Part shown: positions 36,370-46,000 of the stretch, one piece after another | Layout of the letters: every line of letters begins with the position of its first letter | Numbering within the stretch: the stretch's first letter is position 1 | Program-made: the position numbers and the translations under genes | Notes under the pieces: model-generated | Seen by the model: the letters and a program-made list of their open reading frames with translations, nothing else | What the model was told of the DNA's origin: nothing | Databases searched by the model: none | Assembly (NCBI GenBank): GCA_023954715.1 | Contig: JAGSHD010000007.1 | Span: forward strand, 124,001-188,000 | From: Candidatus Cloacimonadota bacterium | Lineage (GTDB): Bacteria > Muiribacteriota > UBA6191 | Length of the DNA stretch: 64,000 nucleotides | Reading direction: 5' to 3'

Positions 36370-38001
36370 CTATTGGACTAGTCTTCGAGCTCTATTTTCA
36401 AACTCGCTTTCTGTGGAAATCCTAGTATTAAAGGTCCTCTTTTCACGGATTAACTCTTTAGATAATTGCGAAATAATTAATGCAATATTTCGTGAGTCAC
36501 TAGTAATTCGATTCAAGCGTACAACTACTTCTCTCTTCAAAATATTTAGTGCAGCTCTTTCTTCACTTGTTGTGGCTAAAGCTACTTTGCGATCTATGTC
36601 ACTCTTTTGCCTATCTAAACGATTTTTTTCGTTCAATATTTTAGACTGATTTAATTTCTTTCTGTTTAAAGTATCTCTAAGTTCAATGATACGAGCACTA
36701 GATCGAACCTCACCTGCTCCATTAGTAACCGACTGACCTTGTGCTCTTCTTTGTATGATTTCATTTTTAAGTCTAGACCGAATACTAGAGCTTAAATTAC
36801 GTTCGCGAAAATATTTTTGATCTCGCTTTGTTTCAAAGTCATTGGCGTCAATACCAGGCTCTTTTACAAAGTCATTTGGCTCTATAGGTGTAACCTTTTG
36901 TCTTTTATCTAAACTCCATTTTCTATTGGCCCAATTCTCGTCACTTAACTCTTTGAGTCTCTTTAAATATTTTTTTCCCGCTACATCCATATTTCTATTT
37001 TGTGGAAGCTCTTCTTTAAAGTCACCCTTCAATTGAAGCTGAATATCATTGTAGATTCTTTGATGCTCTAACTCTGTTGGAGTCAAATTTTTAACTACAG
37101 GAGCCTTTCTTGCGTAATCCTCAATATGTTCTGGCGATAAAAGGCTCTCTTGCTTAGATGCTGTCTCCCTAACATCCCCATCTCCCTTTCTTGGATTAGA
37201 AGTAATCTCCATTCTGGGTTTTAAAAACTTCACTTTTGACGAAGACTTTTCAACAACTTTTGTGACTCCTCTTAAGTTTCTTACGTGGGTTCTATTATTT
37301 TTTACCACTTCAAACTGGTAGTCATCCGTTCGACCCATCACAGCTAAGTCTTTTGTTAAAACTTCAAAACTCTGTGCTTGGTCTCCAAGTACAGAAACAA
37401 AACCACTTCTCAAATATAAGCCATATTCAGAAACTTCTACAATCGTTTCTTTTCCAAGCTCGATTTTTGCCCCATCTACCATTTTGAGCCCAACTTGAGA
37501 CTCACCTAACACCTCAAGGATATCTCCCTTAACCAACGAGAATTTTCCACTCAGTCTACGATGTTGAAACTCCTTAGGCCGTGTAATGTCCACTTTTCCA
37601 CGAACAAAAACCTCTCCAATGGTACCGGAACTAACAGCTCCTTTACTTTGATAAGAACTTTCACGAAGCTCACCTAATCTTAACCATCTATTTTTCTCTA
37701 TTAAAAAAAATCCCTGTTTACGCCAGCGATACAACTTTCCCCATTCTAAAGTTATTCGTGACCCGTTTTCTAAAATAAGAAAACCTCTAAAGTCTCGACT
37801 GGTTTGAATATCATCATCTAAATGAACACTTACATTTCTTGAATAACGTAAGACTCCATCAATTTCTTTCTTTTTGAGTAAAATGGATCCCGACAAAATA
37901 CTTAACTCAGCTTTTGTATAAACTTTATCTGAATACGCCACAGTAGAAAGTATTACAAAAATAATAATTAAGTACATTTTATATAAAAATATATGCTTCA
38001 C
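36370..38001 (-). CDS. exported FecR-domain protein with coiled-coil C-terminus
   Basis: A 543-aa exported protein; signal peptide residues 1-24 (ends TVAYS). Two FecR-like beta regions are seen: one around residues 30-130, with HLDDDIQTSRDFRGFLILENGSRITL, and one around 150-230, with VKGDILEVLGESQVGLKMVDGAKIEL. The family detects or shapes envelope signals. The last 200 residues are highly charged, Arg/Lys-rich and probably coiled coil. It starts 11 bp after the beta-barrel-like gene, so the two are likely to work together at the outer membrane. No TonB box or sigma factor is nearby, unlike true FecR. Confidence 0.7.
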   Translation of the reverse strand: MKHIFLYKMYLIIIFVILSTVAYSDKVYTKAELSILSGSILLKKKEIDGVLRYSRNVSVHLDDDIQTSRDFRGFLILENGSRITLEWGKLYRWRKQGFFLIEKNRWLRLGELRESSYQSKGAVSSGTIGEVFVRGKVDITRPKEFQHRRLSGKFSLVKGDILEVLGESQVGLKMVDGAKIELGKETIVEVSEYGLYLRSGFVSVLGDQAQSFEVLTKDLAVMGRTDDYQFEVVKNNRTHVRNLRGVTKVVEKSSSKVKFLKPRMEITSNPRKGDGDVRETASKQESLLSPEHIEDYARKAPVVKNLTPTELEHQRIYNDIQLQLKGDFKEELPQNRNMDVAGKKYLKRLKELSDENWANRKWSLDKRQKVTPIEPNDFVKEPGIDANDFETKRDQKYFRERNLSSSIRSRLKNEIIQRRAQGQSVTNGAGEVRSSARIIELRDTLNRKKLNQSKILNEKNRLDRQKSDIDRKVALATTSEERAALNILKREVVVRLNRITSDSRNIALIISQLSKELIREKRTFNTRISTESEFENRARRLVQ

Positions 38002-38012
38002 AATTTCTCTTT

Positions 38013-39473
38013 CTACAAGCTAAAGCGAGTACCTACGTAGGCCAATCGTTCAAAGCGATTGTTTGTTACAAAACTACTATGCTCTTCTTCTTCCCATTTA
38101 TATCCCACATGCCATGACCATGACTCTGTAGGATTTAACATTACCCTATAATCTTGACCTACTCGATCGTAAGGAGAATCAATCTGGTTTACAAAACGAT
38201 TAAATCTTTTAGTCTCATTGAAAAATGAACCCATCACAGATGCATTTCTAGTTAAGTCTGCTCTGATAGTGAGATTACCGTGGACTTGTCGATAGTCTGT
38301 AAAGTACTCTTGGTCATGATCATAACTTTTTCGTAAATTAGAATAGTTATACGCAAAATTCCACCCCGGCATAATATCCCAGCTAATATCAAAGTCCATA
38401 CTAATATCATGCTGGTCATAATCCTCTTTATCTTTATGAAACGTATAATCCAAAAGCATTCCACTAGAAACATATATTTTATTAGCCTGTATATTATGAG
38501 TAAGCTCTAATTTGTTCCTACGATGAGAAAAAAGTCGATCTGCAAATGAGCTATTTGCATACTCCCTATCAGAATAATGATCAACAATTCTAAAACTATG
38601 ATTATCATTTAAATAAAACATCAAAGCACCGTTAACTTGCTGCTCTAAAAATGACTTTTGGTTACTATTATATAAGTCTCTATGTCGAACTCGATATTCA
38701 AGATCAAAACTCATATCACTCTGTAACTTATAAGGACGATAAATAAATAAATTTGGTTTTTCTTCCATAGATTGAAAGTTTGCCAATGTTCTTAAATATC
38801 CCCAATCACTAAAAGCTCGGCGAGTGCTCTCTTTGATCCCCTCCATTAATACAAATTTAACGTGAGAAGACTCGCTTAACTCATCTCGTTTTAATGTATA
38901 ACGTTCTTGCGAAAATCGAAAGTATGAAAAGTAAACATCACTTTGATCGAAATCATCTATAACAGACGAATCAAATCGTGTATGAGATACATTTGTTCCC
39001 ACCCCTAAAAAGGTATTTAATTTGATTCGTTTTTCTGCTCCAACATCAAAAGTTGTATTAGAATGGCTATATTCACCGAAAGATTGGTCTTCGTAGATAT
39101 CTGATGTCAAAGTTGAATGTAAGCGTAAATCTTGATGAGGAGCAAAATTAGCCTTAAGCTCAAAAAAGTTGTTATAACTAGAAAACCTAGAGCGAGTATT
39201 TCTTTTAGACAAAATATCTCCATATATTCTGTCTGTTAAGCTAATATCTAGTTTTTTAAATGTTTTTGACACATCTAATTCAAGATTGAGCTCGGTATTT
39301 TGAAAACTCAAGTCTGGAGCTGATTTTACAACCCCAGAACCTGAGTTAATATAATATTCTTCGGTCCCTGTAAAGTAGTTGGTCGTTATATCACCATATA
39401 TATTATGCCGTAAAGAATCGGCATAGAGTACCCATGGACAAAAAAATATTATGTAGAAAAAAAGTGTCTTCAC
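38013..39473 (-). CDS. outer-membrane beta-barrel-like protein
   Basis: From the GTG at 39473 (487 aa) the protein begins with a good signal peptide (KTLFFYIIFFCPWVLYA). The open frame extends upstream to 39626, but that part is unlike a signal. The remainder is an unbroken series of amphipathic strands rich in Tyr, Asp, Arg and Phe, with alternating polarity and tight turns, ending RLAYVGTRFSL. This is the pattern of a large outer-membrane barrel of 20 or more strands. No plug domain is seen. It forms an operon with the FecR-domain protein. Specific function unknown. Confidence 0.6.
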   Translation of the reverse strand: MKTLFFYIIFFCPWVLYADSLRHNIYGDITTNYFTGTEEYYINSGSGVVKSAPDLSFQNTELNLELDVSKTFKKLDISLTDRIYGDILSKRNTRSRFSSYNNFFELKANFAPHQDLRLHSTLTSDIYEDQSFGEYSHSNTTFDVGAEKRIKLNTFLGVGTNVSHTRFDSSVIDDFDQSDVYFSYFRFSQERYTLKRDELSESSHVKFVLMEGIKESTRRAFSDWGYLRTLANFQSMEEKPNLFIYRPYKLQSDMSFDLEYRVRHRDLYNSNQKSFLEQQVNGALMFYLNDNHSFRIVDHYSDREYANSSFADRLFSHRRNKLELTHNIQANKIYVSSGMLLDYTFHKDKEDYDQHDISMDFDISWDIMPGWNFAYNYSNLRKSYDHDQEYFTDYRQVHGNLTIRADLTRNASVMGSFFNETKRFNRFVNQIDSPYDRVGQDYRVMLNPTESWSWHVGYKWEEEEHSSFVTNNRFERLAYVGTRFSL

Positions 39474-39660
39474 TTCTTGTTTTTTCGACACAAATTCTAT
39501 GATTTTACACGTTTTTGTAATCAAAATATAAAGCAAAAGACCCAAGTAGCCGCTTTTATGGTATACTTGTACCGTTTTCTCATAAAATGAACTATGCTCA
39601 TTTTGCACTAAAGCAGATGGCTCCATTTTAAGATTATCAGATCAGAAAGCTAAAAAACTT

Positions 39661-39954
39661 ATGAAGCCAAACGTCAAATATCCTTCACCAACTAAAAAAA
39701 GTAGCCACAACTATTACCGAAGCCTTTGTAATCAAAATACAAAAAACTCTTCAACCATATCCAAGCTCTTTATCTTTATTGGCTTTGTGATGTTCTCGTA
39801 TGGTTTATACAATATCTTTCACTCCCTTTTTATCCAAAACTCAGTACAAGGGGTATTTCACGGTATTTTGATTGCACTTTCGGGTGCGATTGTAGCCTAT
39901 ATTTCTTCTCACGATCGCTTTGTCGCAAAAAAACAAATCAAACAAGAGAGTTAG
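39661..39954 (+). CDS. small membrane protein
   Basis: 97 aa, basic N-terminus followed by two predicted helices (about residues 35-55 and 63-83). No family recognised. It ends one base before the GTG start of the next small membrane gene, so the two are probably co-expressed and may pair in the membrane. Confidence 0.5.
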   Translation: MKPNVKYPSPTKKSSHNYYRSLCNQNTKNSSTISKLFIFIGFVMFSYGLYNIFHSLFIQNSVQGVFHGILIALSGAIVAYISSHDRFVAKKQIKQES

Positions 39955-39955
39955 A

Positions 39956-40270
39956 GTGAAAAAGCCACCCCCGAGACCCACTAAAATTGGTGGTGAAAAA
40001 GTAGCAATCATTGCAATTATAGCTGTTTTTTCAATCCCACTAGTCGCTATTTTAGCGCCATTTTTGTTTGGTACAATAGCACTTTTTAGTAGTTCACTGC
40101 ATCTGTTTATACCATTTTTGTGGGTTGGATCTGCAGTTCTAGGAATCAAATATTTAATGGGAGTTCAACATAAAAATAGATTAGAGCTCCAAGAAAAAAA
40201 AATCGAACTTGAAAAACTTGAGCTATCCCACCTGCAAGAAGCAGAAAAACTCATTGAACCACCCGAATAG
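39956..40270 (+). CDS. small membrane protein with coiled-coil tail
   Basis: 104 aa from the GTG at 39956, preceded by AAGAGAG (39943-39949). An ATG at 39920 in the same frame would overlap the upstream gene. A Pro-rich start (KKPPPRPTK) precedes two helices (about residues 16-38 and 44-62). A charged helical tail follows (HKNRLELQEKKIELEKLELSHLQEAEKL). The plan resembles PspB/PspC-like small stress proteins, but no firm similarity is visible. Confidence 0.5.
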   Translation: MKKPPPRPTKIGGEKVAIIAIIAVFSIPLVAILAPFLFGTIALFSSSLHLFIPFLWVGSAVLGIKYLMGVQHKNRLELQEKKIELEKLELSHLQEAEKLIEPPE

Positions 40271-40324
40271 AGACTACTTTTATTGTTATTATTCAATGTC
40301 TTTACAAAAATTGATTACAGCTAA

Positions 40325-40403
40325 CATCAATGAAGCCAAAACTGTGAAACGCTTTTACGGCTCTAAAACTTCATCGAAGAGATCACCTGAATAATTACTT
40401 TTT
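40325..40403 (+). repeat. imperfect direct repeat, copy A
   Basis: A 79-bp stretch matching copy B (40557-40635) at 62 of 79 positions by hand count. In one frame both copies encode similar peptides (INEAKTVKRFYGSKTSSKRSPE here) ending in a stop, suggesting the remains of a duplicated gene end. Confidence 0.6.
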
Positions 40404-40556
40404 GTAACTATTCAGCTATAATCTTTCTATTTCTTTACAAAGTTCGGCTACACCTAGGTTTTTGATCATTGTTATATTTTGTATTTAAAGATATTGAAGT
40501 GTAGTGAACTACTCGAAAAAAACTTTAAATCCAAAAGATGATGATGAGCTAAACCG

Positions 40557-40635
40557 CATCAATAATGCAAAAACTGCGAAAAACTTGTGTAGTCCTAAAA
40601 TTTTATCGAAGACAGCACCTCAATAATTACTTTTT
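40557..40635 (+). repeat. imperfect direct repeat, copy B
   Basis: Partner of copy A. In the matching frame it reads INNAKTAKNLCSPKILSKTAPQ and a stop. The last 9 bp overlap the 3' end of the epimerase gene on the other strand. Confidence 0.6.
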
Positions 40636-41028
40636 TTGAGATAACTCTATTAGAGTAGACAAAGTCTGCTTAGGGTGAAAAAAAGCAACTTTAGTATTGT
40701 GAGCCCCATCTCTTGGAGTCTCATCCAAGCAACGATACCCTTTATCCACTAAACTTTTCATAGCCTTTTCTAAGTCTTCTACTGCATAACAAATATGATG
40801 AATTCCTTCACCACGCTTAGAAATATGCTTGGCAATGGCGCAATCTTCTCTTATTGGCTGTAAGAGTTCAATAGAGCTTTCACCAACATTAAAAAATGCA
40901 ATCTTCACTCCCTCGGAGTCTAACTCTTCAATATGATCCGCGTCTTTCAAAGTAAAGTCTCCATAGACTTTCATAGCTTCTTCTAAATCTCTTACTGCGA
41001 TCCCAATATGATCTATTTTAGTTAACAT
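40627..41028 (-). CDS. mce: methylmalonyl-CoA epimerase
   Basis: Interconverts (R)- and (S)-methylmalonyl-CoA in propionate or succinate metabolism. A vicinal-oxygen-chelate metalloenzyme of 133 aa from the ATG at 41028, chosen because GAGGAG lies just upstream. Metal ligands fit the family: H in KIDHIGIAV, E in SIELLQP, H in GIHHICYAV and E near the end in LIELSQKK. It follows the cupin gene with their ends practically touching. Methylmalonyl-CoA mutase is not in this window. Confidence 0.88.
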   Translation of the reverse strand: MLTKIDHIGIAVRDLEEAMKVYGDFTLKDADHIEELDSEGVKIAFFNVGESSIELLQPIREDCAIAKHISKRGEGIHHICYAVEDLEKAMKSLVDKGYRCLDETPRDGAHNTKVAFFHPKQTLSTLIELSQKK

Positions 41029-41029
41029 T

Positions 41030-41338
41030 TTATTGCTCCTCATGAGAATCTGAACTCATAGCTATACGATGATCTAACACCACTGAAACTTCTAACCACT
41101 CTAAAGCTTCGTTTTCATTATTTTGAATCATATGCGTAATATTTTTTCTAAAGGTTATGGAGTCACCGACACCCTTTTTTATACGAGTCTTCTCTACAGT
41201 GAAAGTTCCGACCCCAGATATAATATGACAGGTCTCAACTCGACCCTTATGAAAATGACGTTCAATTGTTTGAAATGGCTCAAGACTTTTAGTCAAAACA
41301 GTATACTCTCCAACACTGTGTGGATATTCTGAGCTCAT
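41030..41338 (-). CDS. cupin-domain protein, phosphomannose-isomerase-like
   Basis: A single cupin barrel of 102 aa. Metal-site residues are H-x-H-like in TIERHFHKG, E in VETCHIISG, and H in ITHMIQN. The best resemblance is to the C-terminal cupin of type II mannose-6-phosphate isomerases (QTIERHFHKGRVETCHIISGxGTF). Here the domain is free-standing. The stop codon is within a few bases of the mce start, so the two are co-transcribed. A sugar-phosphate role is only suggested. Confidence 0.75.
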   Translation of the reverse strand: MSSEYPHSVGEYTVLTKSLEPFQTIERHFHKGRVETCHIISGVGTFTVEKTRIKKGVGDSITFRKNITHMIQNNENEALEWLEVSVVLDHRIAMSSDSHEEQ

Positions 41339-41909
41339 AATGCACCTCTTAGTAAGACTTTTAAATTAGTAATTTTATTTTATCAAATTTTCCACCTATT
41401 ATGAAAGAGCATTGAATTTGTAACAAACACTTTTTGTTGAATTATATAGGGTAAATACTAGATAGCTTTGATTTAATCCTACCTACATTTACTTTTAATT
41501 ACTGATAAAAAATCTAATTGTTAGAGAAATTTTGGACATTCAGCTTCGTTTGACAACTTTTTGTGATTTGATAGCCAATTTAAATTTTTTGACTACAACC
41601 ATTCAGATAATCCTATTTATACCTTAGACTCTACAATTTCAGCAATTTTCTTTCTATTTTAGAAAAAAGTTCTTGATTTTTAAAAATAAATTTGCAGACC
41701 CCTTTCATTTATCATCAACTACCATTACAATTTAAGTAATTAATTCAATTTTTATCAACTTTTCATTATAAGAAATGAACACTGGCCTTCATCGATGGCT
41801 ATTTCGCTTAGAACACAAAGTTATATTAAAAGAATTATTATAGTGTCATAAACTTGATACATAGATAGCTTCAAATATTATCTATGTAAAAATCCATTAG
41901 GGAGTTCGT
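41339..41909. other. AT-rich intergenic region
   Basis: 571 bp between divergent genes, very AT-rich, with no credible ORF, tRNA or strong terminator. The right end holds the promoter and inverted repeat listed separately; the rest shows nothing that I can support. Confidence 0.5.
41854..41887 (+). promoter_or_regulatory. promoter overlapped by an inverted repeat
   Basis: TTGATA (41854-41859), 16-bp spacer, TATTAT (41876-41881). A 9-bp inverted repeat, ACATAGATA (41859-41867) and TATCTATGT (41879-41887), straddles the spacer and -10, as an operator would. AGGGAG follows before the ATG at 41910. Confidence 0.55.
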
Positions 41910-42233
41910 ATGTTACATTTAAATTTGAATGGTGCTGTTTTAGATAAGCTCGCTCAGCAATCTATCAAAAAGATGGAGAAAAAGCTGGAAAAAGAGTTTT
42001 TATATCATCCTGGAGTAGATATCTTTGTTGATATCTCTACTAAAACCAAAAAACAGCAAGCGATTCAAGTTGAAATAGAATATCAAGGAGATGTTCTTCT
42101 TTCAGAGGAGTTCACGACCAAGTCTTGGCTTAGTGCCCTAGATCAGTATGTGCAGCATACCATTTGGACCATTAAGAGAGAGATTCCAAGAAAGGCTTCA
42201 TTAGCTAGCATGACAAGCTATCAAAGCTACTAG
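41910..42233 (+). CDS. divergent HPF/RaiA-like protein
   Basis: 107 aa. The alternating strand/helix pattern resembles ribosome hibernation factors. A helix (LAQQSIKKMEKKLEKEF) is followed by two strands (IFVDIST, AIQVEIEYQGDVLLSEE). A final helix, SWLSALDQYVQHTIWTIKREIPRK, recalls the AID-x-A...L..QI.K-K helix of HPF. Overall identity is low, so this is a fold-level suggestion. The gene is single, with its own promoter/operator-like region and a strong terminator. Confidence 0.45.
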   Translation: MLHLNLNGAVLDKLAQQSIKKMEKKLEKEFLYHPGVDIFVDISTKTKKQQAIQVEIEYQGDVLLSEEFTTKSWLSALDQYVQHTIWTIKREIPRKASLASMTSYQSY

Positions 42234-42255
42234 ATATAACCAACATACTATAGCC

Positions 42256-42278
42256 AAGTACAGATTTAATCTGTACTT
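42256..42278. repeat. 11-bp perfect palindrome
   Basis: AAGTACAGATT / AATCTGTACTT separated by a single base, 22 bp after the HPF-like stop. Too tight for a simple terminator loop; may be a protein-binding site or part of the 3' hairpin. Confidence 0.5.
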
Positions 42279-42288
42279 GAGTCATAAC

Positions 42289-42320
42289 AAAAAAGCCTCC
42301 AAATTATTGGAGGCTTTTTT
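42289..42320. terminator. bidirectional intrinsic terminator
   Basis: AAAAAAGCCTCCAA / TTGGAGGCTTTTTT stem, 4-nt loop. Serves the HPF-like gene (plus) and the Val-Asp-Phe-Cys tRNA unit (minus). Confidence 0.9.
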
Positions 42321-42367
42321 ATTTGAACGTCATACAACGTACTATATATTTGAATAAAGAAAAAAAG

Positions 42368-42441
42368 AGGCGATAATCGGACTCGAACCGATGAATGAGG
42401 GATTTGCAATCCCTTGCCTTAGCCAACTTGGCCATATCGCC
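42368..42441 (-). tRNA. tRNA-Cys(GCA)
   Basis: 74-nt cloverleaf; acceptor GGCGATA / TATCGCC, anticodon loop TTGCAAA giving GCA. Last of the four-tRNA unit. Confidence 0.95.
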
Positions 42442-42564
42442 ATCGTTACTAAACCAAGCTTGCGAATGATCTAGAGTTTTAACACCAAAAATCCAAAACA
42501 ATTTGTTTTGAATTAAGGAGTCCTAAAAGGAAGGGGACCAACTTGTGGTTTATAGATTACCTAT

Positions 42565-42636
42565 GGGCAGAGAGGGAATTGAACCCCCGACACGAAGATT
42601 TTCAGTCTTCTGCTCTACCGACTGAGCTATCTGCCC
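42565..42636 (-). tRNA. tRNA-Phe(GAA)
   Basis: Cloverleaf with acceptor GGGCAGA / TCTGCCC and anticodon loop CTGAAAA giving GAA; T-loop TTCAATT. Confidence 0.95.
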
Positions 42637-42650
42637 TAGGCAATTTATAC

Positions 42651-42723
42651 GGACCTGACGAGACTCGAACTCGCGACACCCTGCGTGACAGGCAGGTACT
42701 CTAACCAACTGAGCTACAGGTCC
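42651..42723 (-). tRNA. tRNA-Asp(GTC)
   Basis: Cloverleaf with acceptor GGACCTG / CAGGTCC and anticodon loop CTGTCAC giving GTC. Confidence 0.95.
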
Positions 42724-42729
42724 TAAAAT

Positions 42730-42802
42730 GGGCGTTACAGGACTCGAACCTGTGACCCCCTGCTTGTAAGGCAGGTGCTCTAGCCAACTGAGCTAAACGC
42801 CC
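42730..42802 (-). tRNA. tRNA-Val(TAC)
   Basis: Cloverleaf with acceptor GGGCGTT / AACGCCC and anticodon loop CTTACAA giving TAC. First of the unit, six bases before tRNA-Asp. Confidence 0.95.
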
Positions 42803-42820
42803 TTCCGTTTCAGGAGTTAT

Positions 42821-42848
42821 AGAATAACACATTCGCAACAGAATGCAA
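42821..42848 (-). promoter_or_regulatory. probable promoter of the four-tRNA unit
   Basis: On the minus strand TTGCAT (42848-42843), 16-bp spacer, TATTCT (42826-42821), 18 bp before the tRNA-Val 5' end. Confidence 0.5.
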
Positions 42849-42957
42849 GAATTATTTTATTTTATTTTTAAAAAGTAGTTATTATAGATAAAAGTTACAT
42901 CAAAGAACCGGTAGTTTTTCTAGCAATTGAGCCAATAACTTACCTACAAATACATAC

Positions 42958-42992
42958 AAAAAAAATCTTTACTATTTCTAGTAAAGATTTTT
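42958..42992 (-). terminator. intrinsic terminator of the giant gene
   Basis: Perfect 14-bp stem AAAAATCTTTACTA / TAGTAAAGATTTTT with TTTC loop. On the minus strand it ends in a T-run, 30 bp past the stop of the 4082-codon gene. Confidence 0.9.
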
Positions 42993-43022
42993 CTAGTTCA
43001 TAATTTAAATGAAGCTTTTATA

Positions 43023-46000
43023 TTATTTTGCTCTTTTATAGAAACAAAAGGCAAAGATAAGTATTAGACTAAGCGGCCAGAGCATAAACATTAATGCTAC
43101 AATAGCAAAAGGCATCAGAACCAGGTTTGTTAACAATCTTAACAGGGATGATTGGGCTATTGCTTCTGCTATAGAAGGCGAATACTTATAATATATATTC
43201 ATTACTTTTTGACCTGAATCAAATTTTATTAAAAAACTATCTCTAAAGTAAGTGAAAAACTGCACAGCTTTAGAAAACTTTGAGCCTGAAGCTGCTGTCA
43301 CTATAAAGCAACCGCCACCGCCGCCGCCTCCTCCACCGTCAGTAGAGGCGAAGCTTGTTCCTGTATTTTGAAAGACATTGCTAATATCTCTTAAAACTCT
43401 CCAATTTGAAAAGTGAGAAATATTTGCATATAGCACTCCACCAGAAATCTGATAAGATGAACCATCTTTTAGCCATTTCTTTTGTCCACTATCATAATAT
43501 TCAAGGACTAGATCGTTGCTTTTTAGAGTATTATCATGCACCAAATACGAAGGTAATACAAATGGAAACCTTACCTGAGTGTTTGGACGAATTTTACCAT
43601 TAATATGTAAAACTTTACCAAGAACTTCATATTTACTTGTATCTGTAGTCATATCTTGTTGATCTAACTTTATCTCTACAACAGGTACAATATCTATAAT
43701 ATTAGGATCTTTTGAAAGTATAATATTTTTTAGTCCATCATACTCATCACTCAAGCCAGACATATCATAAGTTACATCTTGATCTAGCCCTGTGTCTGGT
43801 ACTCTAAAGGCAATTTTTCCGTTAACCTTAGGGACCGCTACACAAGACTTTTGAGAGGCTGGATTAATTAAGTCACATTCACCTCTAGTTACACTAACTA
43901 CAGCCTCTAATTGATCTGGGATCAAATTGTTGTCTTTGTCCTCATCATCTTTGTCTTCAATACCATCATTATCTTTATCATTTGGAAAATTATCAACAGT
44001 ATCTAATACCCCATCTCCATCGGAGTCATTATCAATATCATTGGTTTCACCATCATTATCTGAATCGAAAGGAAATTTATCAAACATATTGATTATTCCG
44101 TCATTATCAGAATCAAATGCATCTACCCACGTATTATAACTTTGACTATTTGGCGCATAGTATCTAGTTCCAATTGTATTTTCTGCACCATCTAAGATGC
44201 CGTCTCCATCAGAATCTTTCTCCCAAGTTTTACTTCTTGGAATTAAGCTCAACTCCTGTAAATCTGTTAGATTATCATTATCATCATCAGGATCAGAATA
44301 ATTTGGAATCCCATCATTATCTGCATCAAGAACACCACCAGAGATATGATACACATCTACAAAAGAAAGCTCATTAACGTTTAAAATACCGTCTCCATCC
44401 ATATCAGCATCAAAAACATTTGGGATACCATCGTTATCACTATCTTTGGATAAATCCAAAACTTCATTGGTGATTAATACGATCTTATCTAGCGTATCTT
44501 CAATACCATCTCCATCATCATCCAAATCTAGATTATCCCCTTTTCCATCTCCATCAGTATCATATTGCTCTAGTCCATTTGTAGGAAAAGCATCCTCTTG
44601 ATTGATCACTCCATCATTATCTAAATCTTGTGGGTTTCCATTGTTTTGGCCACCAGTGCTGTCTCCACCAACCCGATAAACTTGTCCTTGTAGCTCAGTT
44701 TGATTTTGAGCTGCGTCAATTGCTCGCAAAGTAAAACTATTATCTCCTGGTGATAAATTTGATAAAGTAATAGAAGCACCAAATTTATCTTGAGCCAAAC
44801 TTGCAGAAACTCCTACATTTGTTGGAAACACAGGCAGCCCCTGTGCTACAGATAAGATTTCATTGGACCTTGCTTGCATTGTTACAGACTCCACTTCAAC
44901 CACTTGTTTAGCTACTCCATTTATTATCTGCATTGTACCAATAGGATCTAAAGTAATCACTGGGTTAACCGTATCCACCATAAAAGATCGATATCCTTCT
45001 ATGACTACACTATTACTATTTGCATCTTGTGTTGATTCAATAACACTCACTAAACGCAATCCATCGCGTGTCTCAATACCATTATCCACTTGAATATTAT
45101 GTAAATAAGTGAAGTCCGTGCCAGTCCCACTAAATATGGAGGTTACTGTTTGTATGCCCCCACCAGATATTTCAATAACTGGTTGGACTCCATTTTGTAA
45201 GGTATCAAACTTCGCTTTGATTAATAAGCTGCCTTTACCAACGTGATTTAAAGCTGCTCCATCTAAAGCTATTCCATTTTTTTCAAAAGTAAACACTACA
45301 ATCGGAGGCACATTGTCACTTGTAGGCAATGTAGCTCCTAGGGAAGGGGTTAAATCTCCTAATCCTGCTGAGTTCCCCTTTATATCTTTTACAACAGCAC
45401 TCAATTTGATTTTCAGGCCTGTTTGTAGTTGTGCTTGATTTGGTAAACTCGCTCCTGGTCCAAAAGTTAAAATTAATAGGGTGTTATTTTCTTTCCACTC
45501 TAAAAATGAAGTTCCAAAGGAGACTCCTTGAGGCAAAATGAACCGATTATCATTGTTACCCGTACCAATAAAGGTCGTTGGGTCTACCGGCTCACTAAAC
45601 CGAATATATAATTGATCTCCAGTTTCATAATCTGAATTACCCCTACTATTGTATCGAATATCTACAATATTTGGCCCCATATTATCATCTCGAAGCAAGA
45701 GCTGAGATAGACCGTAAGTTGCTAATGGGGTTGCGATCAATGAGGATTTATCTAAAATCATATTTTGCTCAGCAATCATGCGGGGCTTTTGTGACTCAAT
45801 GGTAGCATTAGTATTGATGTATGCATCCGTACCTAAAGTGATGATAATCCGATTACCTATCAACTCATAACTAGGATCTGTACCTAAATTTACGTTTTCA
45901 AACTGAAATAAGTTTTGTGGTATAAAAACTCCTGTGGGTAATTTAATACTCTCTGAAAAGTGAGCTACAATTTGATCACCCTGAGCAAATTCAGTTAAAT

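Noticed and set aside
43920-44640. CRISPR-like or satellite DNA repeat
   Set aside because: The periodic ATC/TCA-rich DNA is the coding of DxDxDG calcium-binding repeats in the giant protein; units vary and there are no spacers.
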